A stretch of DNA of 64,000 nt from Oryzisolibacter sp. LB2S (lineage in GTDB: Bacteria > Pseudomonadota > Gammaproteobacteria > Burkholderiales > Burkholderiaceae_C): positions 1,214,501 to 1,278,500 of the forward strand of contig NZ_CP160388.1 of assembly GCF_040732315.1 (NCBI RefSeq), read 5' to 3'. The notes under the pieces are model-generated. The model was not told where the DNA came from. It searched no databases and saw only the letters and a list, made by a program, of their open reading frames with translations. This document shows, piece after piece, positions 24,554 to 32,039 of this stretch. The position numbers and the translations under genes are program-made. Numbering within the stretch: position 1 is the first letter of the stretch; each line of letters begins with the position of its first letter.

Positions 24554-25042
24554 ATGAATTTCAGAATTGGCGAGGGATGGGATGTGCACGCGCTTGTGCC
24601 CGGGCGGCGCCTGGTCATAGGCGGGGTGGAGGTGCCGCACCACATGGGCCTGCTCGGCCATTCCGATGCCGACGTGCTGCTGCACGCCATCACCGACGCG
24701 CTGCTGGGCGCGGCGGCGCTGGGCGACATTGGCAGCCATTTCCCCGATAGCGATGCGCGCTTCAAGGGCGCGGACTCGGTCGTGCTGCTCACCGAGGCGG
24801 CGCGGCGCGTGCGCGCCGCGGGCTACGAGATCGGCAATGTGGACAGCACCGTGGTGGCCCAGGCGCCGCGCCTGGCGGCCCATATCCCTGCCATGCGCGA
24901 GCGCATCGCCGCCGCCCTGGGCCTGCAGGGCGATCAGGTCAACGTGAAGGCCAAGACGGCCGAGCGCCTGGGCCCCGTGGGCCAGGGCCTGGCCATGGAG
25001 GCGCGCGCCGTGGTGCTGCTTGAACCTAGAAACCGTAGTTGA
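24554..25042 (+). CDS. ispF: 2-C-methyl-D-erythritol 2,4-cyclodiphosphate synthase IspF
   Basis: 162 residues; cyclises CDP-MEP to MEcPP. Metal-binding DVHAL (about 10-14) and [22 protein letters not shown] (about 34-55), then SHFPDSD and the C-terminal [17 protein letters not shown] 24554 is preferred (AAGG 8 bases upstream); GTG 24551 is possible. The last codons (EPRNRS and stop) lie inside the left arm of the inverted-repeat element at 25021, so the C-terminus has been rewritten by that insertion without harming the conserved core. Confidence 0.94.
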   Translation: MNFRIGEGWDVHALVPGRRLVIGGVEVPHHMGLLGHSDADVLLHAITDALLGAAALGDIGSHFPDSDARFKGADSVVLLTEAARRVRAAGYEIGNVDSTVVAQAPRLAAHIPAMRERIAAALGLQGDQVNVKAKTAERLGPVGQGLAMEARAVVLLEPRNRS

Positions 25043-25262
25043 CCGCTGACAATCCTTGAGAATGCCGCGTGAACTCTGACCTGGCGCCACTTCGGAACCC
25101 TCACCTTCTGGGTGAGGGCGCTATGCACCCGCCAGCACCATGCTCGGCGCGCCATGCGGCGTTGCTCCTCCTTGCGCACAGGAGTGCGCTGCGTCGTCAC
25201 GTCTTGCCTGGCGCACCGATCACGGCACTGGCAGGCGCATCCAACTGCGGTTTCTAGGTTGA
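25021..25262. mobile_element. MITE-like element with 21-bp terminal inverted repeats
   Basis: Ends: TGAACCTAGAAACCGTAGTT(G) at 25021-25041 and its near-complement CAACTGCGGTTTCTAGGTTG(A) at 25242-25262, 19 of 21 matching. The 242-bp interior has a hairpin CCCTCACC/GGTGAGGG (25098-25118) and no credible gene. Such non-coding units are mobilised by a transposase elsewhere. It overlaps the end of ispF and fills the gap to the flavoprotein gene. Confidence 0.7.
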
Positions 25263-25296
25263 GCGCAGCCCCGCGTAGCGCAGCCGGCCCCGCCGC

Positions 25297-26787
25297 TCAG
25301 TCGGTGTTGCGCGCCGCGCTGATGCCGGCCTGGCGACCGAAGAAGGTGGAGTCGCCCAGGGACATGCCCGAGCTGTAGCCCTCGCCCCAGCGCGGCAGGC
25401 CGCAGGCCGTGCGCCCGGCGGCGTACAGGCCGGCAATGGGCTGGCCGTCGGCGTCCAGCACCTCGCCACCAGGGCGGGTGTGCAGGCCGCCCATGGTGAA
25501 GGCGTGCACCTGGTAGTCGCCCGCGCAGTAGCTCAGCGCGGCAAACGGCGGCTGGGTCAGCGGGCGCAGCCACTCGGCGCTCTTGTGCAGCATGGGGTCC
25601 TCGCCGTTCGCGGCGTGGCGGTTGAACTCCTCCACCGTGTGCACCAGGCTGCCGGCGGGCAGGCCGAGCTCCCCCTCGACCTCGGCCCAGGTATCGCCCG
25701 CGGCGGCGACCTCGATGTCGGGCTGCAGCAGCGGGCGGCCGAAGATCTCGTTGTCCACCAGCAGCCAGGCCTTGCCGCCGGGCTGACGCAGCACGTAATG
25801 GGCCACGCGGCCGTGGTAGGCGTCCTCGTTGATGAAGCGCTCGCCGCGCTGGTTCACGAAGATTCCCTTGACCAGGGAGTTGGGCGGGAAGTAGGGCAGG
25901 GTGGTGAAGAACTGGTCCATGTGGATGGCGGCACCGCCCACGCTCATGCCCATGCGTATGCCCGAGCCATCGTCGTTGCCACCGCTGACCACGTTGGTGC
26001 AGGCGAGCGCGGCCGGCGCAAAGCGCGCCACCATGTCGCGGTTGACGATGAAGCCACCCGCGCACAGCACCACGCCGCGTCGCGCGCGCACGAACTTCGC
26101 TGTGCCGTCGATGCGCACCACCAGGCCTTGCACGCGACGCCGGTCGTCCACGATGAGGCACAGCGCGCGGCTGTTGCAGTGGATGTTGGCGCCCACGGCG
26201 GCGGCGCGTTCGCACAGCGTGCCCATGAGCATCTTGCCGCCGCCGCCCCAGCCCTCGAGCTGGGCCGTGTGGCCGCGTGGCGCGGGCCTGGCCTGGGCCG
26301 AGAACGGCCAGGCCGCCTCGCTGCCCGACCACAGCAGGGTGTCGTCGCTCACGGGCTCGATCCACTTGCCGGGCAGGTAGGTGCCCTTGAAGGGCACGCC
26401 CTGGGCCTCGAGCCAGTCGAAATGCGCGACGGCGTTCTCGGCATAGACGCGCACGCGCTCGGCGTCGGCGCCGGGGCCGCCGGCCATCATCAGGTAGGCG
26501 ATCAGGTCCTCGGTCTGGTCGTGAAAGCCATGGGCCTGCTGGATGCGCGTGCCGCCGCTGCCGCCGACATAGACCTCGCCGCCCGAGAGCGCGGCGCTGC
26601 CGCCCGGGGCCGCGGCCACCTCGAACACCTGCACGTCGGCGCCGGCCTGGCGCGCCTCGATGGCCGCGCAGCTGCCTGCCGCGCCCAGGCCGACGATGGC
26701 GACATCGGTCTCGATGTCCCATTGCGCCACGTCTGCCATGCGGATGGGGCGGCCGGGGGTGAAGCTGGGTGCTGTGCCTGCGCTCAT
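25297..26787 (-). CDS. FAD-dependent oxidoreductase of the fumarate reductase/3-oxosteroid dehydrogenase family
   Basis: 496 residues. A dinucleotide-binding motif VAIVGLGAAGSCAAIEA (about 28-45) is followed by GGSAALSGGEVYVGGSGG, FAD-contact VVLCAGGFIVN, and a C-terminal GGLHTRPGGEVLDADGQPIAGLYAAGRTACGL. This is the FAD_binding_2 architecture of KstD, flavocytochrome c and urocanate reductase. No haem or FMN domain is attached, and no signal peptide is seen. The substrate (steroid, fumarate or enoate) cannot be told. It is isolated: MITE-like element downstream, sensor kinase operon upstream. Confidence 0.8.
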   Translation of the reverse strand: MSAGTAPSFTPGRPIRMADVAQWDIETDVAIVGLGAAGSCAAIEARQAGADVQVFEVAAAPGGSAALSGGEVYVGGSGGTRIQQAHGFHDQTEDLIAYLMMAGGPGADAERVRVYAENAVAHFDWLEAQGVPFKGTYLPGKWIEPVSDDTLLWSGSEAAWPFSAQARPAPRGHTAQLEGWGGGGKMLMGTLCERAAAVGANIHCNSRALCLIVDDRRRVQGLVVRIDGTAKFVRARRGVVLCAGGFIVNRDMVARFAPAALACTNVVSGGNDDGSGIRMGMSVGGAAIHMDQFFTTLPYFPPNSLVKGIFVNQRGERFINEDAYHGRVAHYVLRQPGGKAWLLVDNEIFGRPLLQPDIEVAAAGDTWAEVEGELGLPAGSLVHTVEEFNRHAANGEDPMLHKSAEWLRPLTQPPFAALSYCAGDYQVHAFTMGGLHTRPGGEVLDADGQPIAGLYAAGRTACGLPRWGEGYSSGMSLGDSTFFGRQAGISAARNTD

Positions 26788-26923
26788 GCGAGTGTCTCCT
26801 GCGGTGGGGCTGGTGGTTCACTGGGCATGATGGCTGCCGGCAGATGGCGGCGCATCGGCCGATTGAACGATGCACGCGCCGCCAGGAGCCGCCTGAGGCT
26901 TCCCGGCGGCAGGAGGGGCCGGC

Positions 26924-28420
26924 CTACACCGGCCGCTTGGGCAGGCGCGAGGTCGGCGGCAGGTGGCGCTTGACCTGGGGGCGCTGCAGGCGCTGCTCGG
27001 GGCTCTGGCCATCCTCGAGGTCACCGGCGCGCTGCAGCTGTATGTGGGCAACGAGACCGCCCGAGGCCGAATTGGCCAGCGCGAAGATGCCCCCCATGCG
27101 CTGCACGGTCTTGTCCACGATGGACAGGCCCAGACCCGCGCCGGCCGCGGCGGTGCGCGCCGAATCGCTGCGAAAGAAGGGCTTGGTCAGGTTGGCCAGC
27201 TGCTCCGGAGGCGCGCCCGGGCCATGGTCGCGCAGCTTGATGAGCACCCATTTCTCGCGTGCCTTGGCGGCGATGTCCACCGTGGTGATGCCGGTGTCGC
27301 TGTTCTTGCCGTAGCGGCGTGCGTTCTCCAGCAGGTTGGAGATCACGCGCGCGAGCTCCACCTCGTCGGCCAGCACCATCAGGTCTTCGGGCACGTTGAC
27401 GCTGACCTGCAGCTCGCGGTGATCCTGCACCGCGTACACGCAGGAGGAGACCACGCCATGCAGGTTGACGGGGTTGAGCGTGACGTTGTCGGGGCGCGCG
27501 TAGTCCAGGAACTTGTCGATCGTGGCATCGAGCTGGACGATGTCGGCCACCATGTGCTCGCGCGCCACCTCGTCGGCGACGCTCATTTCGGTCTCCAGGC
27601 GCAGGCGAGCCAATGGCGTGCGCAGGTCGTGCGAGATCCCGGCGAGCATCACGGCGCGGTCCTGCTCGAGCTTGGCGAGTTTCTGCGCCATGCGATTGAA
27701 GCCGATGTTGACCTCGCGGATCTCGCTCGTGACAGCCTCCTCGTCGAGCTGGCTGACGGCGAAGTCACCATCCCGCACGCGGTTGGCCGCGTGACTGAGC
27801 TGCTTGAGCGGGTGGTTGATGAGCCGGGCAATGATGGCGGCGCCGGCCAGCGACAGCGCACCGACCGTGATGAGCCAGATGAGCCAGGTCTTGACGCTCG
27901 GGGCCACCAGGCGCGAGCGGTCCATGAGCAGCCAGTTGGGGTCGCCATTGATGGTAAAGCCCACCCACAGTCCGTTTTCGCCATTGACGCTGCTGGCCAC
28001 GATGGTGTCCGGTCCCAGGCGTCGGGTGAGCTCCTCGGTCAGGCGCTGGCCCAGGGGCGAGGGGGGTAGCAGATCGAAGGTGTCCTTGGGCTCGCGCGGC
28101 AATATGCGCATGCCCTCCTGGTCGGCCATGGTCTTGATCAGCGACACGCGGGCGATGGCGTCGGAGTGGACCAGCGCGGCCCGGCTCAGATTGACCATGG
28201 ATGCGATCTGCTGGGCCGACTGCAGCGTGCGCGGCTCGAGCTCCAGCGCGCGCAGGGTCTGCAGCCAGGCGAGGATGCAGCCGACGAGCAGCAGCGCGAG
28301 CAGGAAAAAGGTGCGCCAGAACAGGTTCAGCCCCATGCGCGAGCGCTGTGCCTGTCGGGCCGATGTCTCCAGCGGCGCGGGGCTGGTGGCGTCGGGAGGC
28401 ACGTCGTGGGATTCGCTCAT
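26924..28420 (-). CDS. envZ: EnvZ-type sensor histidine kinase
   Basis: 498 residues. TM1 at about 32-52, a periplasmic sensor of about 120 residues, TM2 at about 178-200, HAMP (INHPLKQLSHAANRVRDGDF), dimerisation helix with SHDLRTPLARLRLE (phospho-His at about 263) and ATPase boxes N (NLLENARRYG), G1 (DHGPGAPP) and G2 (GAGLGLSIV). It phosphorylates the OmpR-type regulator encoded 105 bp upstream. A Pro/Arg-rich tail of about 30 residues follows the kinase domain. The trigger (osmotic or acid stress in relatives) is inference. Confidence 0.9.
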   Translation of the reverse strand: MSESHDVPPDATSPAPLETSARQAQRSRMGLNLFWRTFFLLALLLVGCILAWLQTLRALELEPRTLQSAQQIASMVNLSRAALVHSDAIARVSLIKTMADQEGMRILPREPKDTFDLLPPSPLGQRLTEELTRRLGPDTIVASSVNGENGLWVGFTINGDPNWLLMDRSRLVAPSVKTWLIWLITVGALSLAGAAIIARLINHPLKQLSHAANRVRDGDFAVSQLDEEAVTSEIREVNIGFNRMAQKLAKLEQDRAVMLAGISHDLRTPLARLRLETEMSVADEVAREHMVADIVQLDATIDKFLDYARPDNVTLNPVNLHGVVSSCVYAVQDHRELQVSVNVPEDLMVLADEVELARVISNLLENARRYGKNSDTGITTVDIAAKAREKWVLIKLRDHGPGAPPEQLANLTKPFFRSDSARTAAAGAGLGLSIVDKTVQRMGGIFALANSASGGLVAHIQLQRAGDLEDGQSPEQRLQRPQVKRHLPPTSRLPKRPV

Positions 28421-28525
28421 GGCAGGGGCTGGGTGCAGAAATGACTGGGGACGCGGCGCCTGCGGGCGTCGCGTCCCATGTTGCGGGCAACAATCTTGCC
28501 GGCGATTGTCCGGGAAAAATGCGCG

Positions 28526-29260
28526 TCAGTTGGTGCCGTCGGGCACAAACACATAGCCCACGCCCCAGACGGTCTGGATGTAGCGTGGCGCTGCGGCATC
28601 GACCTCCACGAGCTTGCGCAGGCGCGAGATCTGCACGTCCAGGCTGCGGTCGAAGGGCTCGAACTCTCGGCCGCGCGCCAGCAGGGCGAGCTTTTCGCGC
28701 GACAGCGGCTGGCGCGGGTGGCGCACCAGGGCCTTGAGCATGGCGAACTCGCCCGTGGTCAGGGGCAGTTCCTCGCCGTTCTTCTGCAATGCGCGTGTGC
28801 CCATGTCGAAGGTGAAGGGGCCGAAGGTGACGACCTCGTTGTCGCCCGAAGGGGCGCCCGGGGCCTCCTGCGGTGGGCGGCGGCGCAGCACGGCGTGGAT
28901 GCGCGCGAGCAGTTCGCGCGGGTTGAAGGGCTTGCCGAGGTAGTCGTCGGCGCCCACCTCCAGGCCGACGATGCGGTCCACGTCCTCGCCCTTGGCGGTG
29001 AGCATGATGATGGGCGTGCGGTCGTTGGCCGCGCGCAGGCGCCTGCAGATGGACAAGCCATCCTCGCCGGGCATCATGAGGTCGAGGACGATCAGGTCCA
29101 CGGTTTCGCGCAACAGGATGCGGTTGAGCGCCTTGCCGTCTTCGGCCACCATGACCTCGAAGCCTTCCTGCGTGAGGTAGCGGCGCAGCAGGTCGCGGAT
29201 GCGTGCATCGTCGTCCACCACGAGGATCTTGTCGGTGCGGTTGCCTGTCGTAGAAGCCAT
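28526..29260 (-). CDS. ompR: OmpR-type response regulator
   Basis: 244 residues. Receiver with DDD (about 16-18), phospho-acceptor Asp in LIVLDLMMPGEDG (about 60), MLTAKG and the Lys of GKPFNPREL. The C-terminal winged helix ends RYIQTVWGVGYVFVP, as in OmpR. It is the first gene of the pair, divergent from the SIMPL gene. A TGTAAC ... GTTACA inverted pair lies upstream (29283-29356) and might be an autoregulatory site. Confidence 0.92.
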   Translation of the reverse strand: MASTTGNRTDKILVVDDDARIRDLLRRYLTQEGFEVMVAEDGKALNRILLRETVDLIVLDLMMPGEDGLSICRRLRAANDRTPIIMLTAKGEDVDRIVGLEVGADDYLGKPFNPRELLARIHAVLRRRPPQEAPGAPSGDNEVVTFGPFTFDMGTRALQKNGEELPLTTGEFAMLKALVRHPRQPLSREKLALLARGREFEPFDRSLDVQISRLRKLVEVDAAAPRYIQTVWGVGYVFVPDGTN

Positions 29261-29282
29261 GCTGTCTTTCCCCAATCCAATT

Positions 29283-29356
29283 TGTAACGGCGCCGATTCT
29301 GACCAGTTTGTCGGCAAAAATCCGTGTTTGCCCGGTATGCTTGACCAACTGTTACA
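29283..29356. promoter_or_regulatory. TGTAAC/GTTACA pair between ompR and the SIMPL gene
   Basis: TGTAAC at 29283-29288 and GTTACA at 29351-29356 are inverted 62 bp apart in the divergent intergenic region. GTTACA/GTAAC half-sites occur in OmpR/RstA-type operators. A regulatory role is inference only. Confidence 0.3.
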
Positions 29357-29461
29357 GGTTTTGCCCTGCAGCGCAACGGCGTTCGGCCCAGTGCCATGGA
29401 GTGCTGGTATCACCGCAATGGCGCGCCGACGGACGTCGTCGGCGCGCCTGTCACGACAAGG

Positions 29462-30184
29462 ATGAAGATGACCAACTTGATGAAAATGGTAGCTGCTTGC
29501 GCTTTGTTGACGGGCGTTTCAGGCGGTTTTGCTCAGACCCTGTTGACCTCGCCCCCGCAGGATGTGCTGCAGCTGTCGGCGTCCGCGTCGGTGGACGTGC
29601 CGCAGGATCTGCTGGTATTGACATTGGCGACGACCAAGGAGGGGGGCGATGCGGCGGCCGTGCAGACCCAGCTCAAGCAGGCCCTCGATGCGGCGCTCGG
29701 CGTCGCGCGGGTCGCAGCCCAGCCCCAGCAGATGGATGTGCGCACGGGGGCCTTCGGCATGTACCCGCGCCATGGCAAGGATGGCCGCATCAGCGGCTGG
29801 CAGGGGCGTGCGGAGCTGGTGCTCCAGGGGCGGGACTTTGCGCGCATCACCGCCACGGCGGGCAAGGTGCAGACCATGGCCATCAGCCACATCGCCTTCG
29901 ACCTGTCACGCGAGGCGCGCGCCAAGGTCGAGGGCGATGCGCAGGGCAAGGCCATCGAGGCCTTCCGGCAGCGTGCCACCGACCTGGCGCGCGGTTTTGG
30001 CTTTGCGGGCTACACCTTGCGCGAGGTGTCGGTGCACAGCAACGAGTCTGCCCCCGGACCGCGTCCGCGCATGCTGGCCATGGAGGCCAAGAGCGCGGCC
30101 ATGTCGGCCGATGCCGCCGTGCCCGTCGAGGCCGGCAAGGCCCAGGTGACGGTGACCATCTCGGGCTCGGTCCAGCTGCGGTAG
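29462..30184 (+). CDS. SIMPL domain (DUF541) exported protein
   Basis: 240 residues from ATG 29462 (AAGGA just before; ATG 29468 possible). Leader KMVAACALLTGVSGGFAQ gives a signal peptide. The mature part starts VLQLSASASVDVPQDLLVLTL and contains FAGYTLREVSV near residue 185, the DUF541/SIMPL pattern (BP26/YggE-like). Family members are periplasmic with roles proposed in envelope or oxidative stress. It faces bdhA. The signal-peptide codons coincide with a dispersed hairpin repeat, so the secretion signal appears to derive from the repeat. Confidence 0.85.
   Translation: MKMTNLMKMVAACALLTGVSGGFAQTLLTSPPQDVLQLSASASVDVPQDLLVLTLATTKEGGDAAAVQTQLKQALDAALGVARVAAQPQQMDVRTGAFGMYPRHGKDGRISGWQGRAELVLQGRDFARITATAGKVQTMAISHIAFDLSREARAKVEGDAQGKAIEAFRQRATDLARGFGFAGYTLREVSVHSNESAPGPRPRMLAMEAKSAAMSADAAVPVEAGKAQVTVTISGSVQLR
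29483..29530 (+). repeat. dispersed AGCTGC hairpin element, copy 5 (codes for a signal peptide)
   Basis: AAAATGGTAGCTGCTTGCGC, then TTTGTTGACGGGCGTTTCAGG and CGGTTTT. It aligns along its length with copy 2 and, most closely, with copy 10. It encodes KMVAACALLTGVSGGF of the SIMPL protein. Confidence 0.65.
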
Positions 30185-30237
30185 TTTTTGCCTTCCAACG
30201 CCCAGTGGATGGGCGTTGGCAGCTATGTAAACAGTAG
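30185..30237 (-). repeat. dispersed AGCTGC hairpin element, copy 6 (convergent gap)
   Basis: Minus strand: ACATAGCTGCCAACGCCCAT, loop, then TGGGCGTTGGAAGGCAAAAA. Perfect 10-bp stem (30195-30204 with 30210-30219). It starts at the SIMPL stop codon and fills the gap to the end of bdhA, where it could act as a two-way stabiliser or weak terminator. Confidence 0.8.
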
Positions 30238-30245
30238 TAAAAGCC

Positions 30246-31028
30246 TTACTGGGCGGCCCAGCCGCCATCCATGTTCCAGGCCACGCCGCGCACGTTGTTC
30301 GCGGCCGGGGAGCAGAAGAACACGGCCAGTTCGCCCAGTTCCTCGGGCGTGGTGAACTGCATGGAGGGCTCCTTCTCTCCGAGCAGCAGCTTCTTGGCGT
30401 CCTCGTTGGACAGGCCGTGCTCCGCGGCCTTGGCGTCCACCTGCTTTTGCACCAGGGGCGTGAGCACCCAGCCCGGGCAGATGGCGTTGCAGGTCACGCC
30501 CGTCGTGGCGTTCTCCAGCGCCGTGACCTTGGTCAGGCCGACGATGCCATGCTTGGCCGCCACATAGGCCGACTTCTGCGCCGAGGCCACCAGGCCGTGC
30601 ACCGAGGCCACATTGATGATGCGCCCCCAGTTGTTGGCCAGCATGCCCGGCAGCGCCAGGCGCGTGGTGTGAAAGGCGCTCGTGAGGTTGATGGCGATGA
30701 TGGCGTCCCAGCGCTCGACGGGAAAGTCCTGCACGCTGGCCACATGTTGTATGCCGGCGTTGTTCACCAGGATGTCGACCCGGCCGAAGCGGTCGGTGGC
30801 GAAGCGGTGCATGTCCTCGATGTCGGCCGGGCGGCTCATGTCGGCGCCGTGGTGCTCCACACGTATGCCATGCGCCTGGCCCGCGGCCAGTACCTGGGCG
30901 CGCGGGCCGTCCACGTCACCAAAGCCGTTGAGCACGATATGGGCCCCCTGACGGGCCAGGGCCTGGGCTATCCCCAGGCCGATGCCGCTGGTGGAGCCGG
31001 TGACGAGGGCGGTCTTGCCTTTCAGCAT
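30246..31028 (-). CDS. bdhA: 3-hydroxybutyrate dehydrogenase (SDR family)
   Basis: 260 residues. NAD-binding TGSTSGIGLGIA (about 10-21), NNAGIQHV (about 89-96), catalytic Ser in NVASVHGLVAS and YVAAKHG (about 154-160). VKGxIQHV-like and ICPGWVLTPLVQKQVD are typical of D-3-hydroxybutyrate dehydrogenases. It oxidises 3-hydroxybutyrate to acetoacetate, feeding PHB breakdown. It is divergent from the hydrolase gene at 31098. Confidence 0.9.
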   Translation of the reverse strand: MLKGKTALVTGSTSGIGLGIAQALARQGAHIVLNGFGDVDGPRAQVLAAGQAHGIRVEHHGADMSRPADIEDMHRFATDRFGRVDILVNNAGIQHVASVQDFPVERWDAIIAINLTSAFHTTRLALPGMLANNWGRIINVASVHGLVASAQKSAYVAAKHGIVGLTKVTALENATTGVTCNAICPGWVLTPLVQKQVDAKAAEHGLSNEDAKKLLLGEKEPSMQFTTPEELGELAVFFCSPAANNVRGVAWNMDGGWAAQ

Positions 31029-31097
31029 ATGAGTCTCTCCGAATGAATTACGATGCAGTCGAGCCATTATCTTGCGCCGCATGACGGTATCGTTCCC

Positions 31098-32039
31098 ATG
31101 ATTGAACCTACGCTGAAATACGTACCGTGCCCAGGTCCCGCAGCCGCAGACGGCGCCGCCGAGCAAGGCCACCGCATGGCCTACTGGGAATGGAATGCCA
31201 CGGGCGATCTGGCCCATCCCCATGTCATCGTCTGCGTGCACGGCCTCACGCGCCAGGGGCGCGACTTTGATACCCTGGCGCGTCACCTGAGCCGCCATGC
31301 GCGCGTGATCTGCCCCGACGTGGCCGGCCGCGGCGACAGCGACTGGCTGGCCGATCCCATGGCCTACCAGGTGCCGGTGTATGCGGCCGACATGCTGGCG
31401 CTGCTGCAGCACCTGCATGGGCAGGCGCCCATAGGCACGCTCGATTGGGTGGGAACGAGCATGGGCGGCCTCATCGGCATGGGTGTGTGTGGCGTCCCCG
31501 ATCTGCCGCTGCCCGCGCCCGTGCGGCGCCTGGTGCTCAACGACGTGGGCCCGCGCATCGAATGGTCGGCACTGCAGCGCATCGGCCAGTACCTGGGGCA
31601 GCCGCTGCACTTCGACTCCTTGCAGCAGGCCGCAGATGCGCTGTGGGCCGTCTCCAGCAGCTTTGGGCCGCACACGGCGGCGCAGTGGCTGGAACTGTCG
31701 CGCCACATGGTGCGCCCCGTGCCGCAAGGCGGGTTCCGGCTGCACTATGACCCGGCCATCGCCGTGGCGTTCAAGGGCCTGACCCAGGAGGCTGCGAGCG
31801 CCGGCGAGCAGCAGCTGTGGCAGATGTATGACCGCATCACGGCGCAGGTATTGCTGCTGCGCGGTGCGCAGTCCGATCTGCTGTCGCCGCAGACCGCGCA
31901 GGAGATGGTGGCGCGCGGGCCGCGTGCGCGCCTGGTGGAGTTTGCCGGCGTCGGTCACGCCCCCACGCTGATCAGCGACGACCAGCTGCAGGCGGTGGCG
32001 GGCTTTCTTCTTGAACGATCGGGGGAGGCCAGCGCATGA
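31098..32039 (+). CDS. alpha/beta hydrolase
   Basis: 313 residues from ATG 31098; ATG 31053 is in frame but would leave 24 bp to the divergent gene. Oxyanion region VCVHGLTRQGRDFD, nucleophile elbow GTSMGG (about 125-130), acid about LLLRGAQSDLL and His in GVGHAPTL. This is a single-domain hydrolase or esterase of unknown substrate. Its stop overlaps the relA start (ATGA), so translation is coupled. Confidence 0.85.
   Translation: MIEPTLKYVPCPGPAAADGAAEQGHRMAYWEWNATGDLAHPHVIVCVHGLTRQGRDFDTLARHLSRHARVICPDVAGRGDSDWLADPMAYQVPVYAADMLALLQHLHGQAPIGTLDWVGTSMGGLIGMGVCGVPDLPLPAPVRRLVLNDVGPRIEWSALQRIGQYLGQPLHFDSLQQAADALWAVSSSFGPHTAAQWLELSRHMVRPVPQGGFRLHYDPAIAVAFKGLTQEAASAGEQQLWQMYDRITAQVLLLRGAQSDLLSPQTAQEMVARGPRARLVEFAGVGHAPTLISDDQLQAVAGFLLERSGEASA

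Noticed and set aside
25043..25296. Small minus-strand open frame inside the 25-kb inverted-repeat element
   Set aside because: Arg-rich shadow composition, no ribosome binding site and no match to a known transposase; the unit looks non-coding.
30195..30219. Hairpin between the SIMPL gene and bdhA as a canonical terminator
   Set aside because: No T-run directly follows the stem on either strand; listed as a repeat copy instead.
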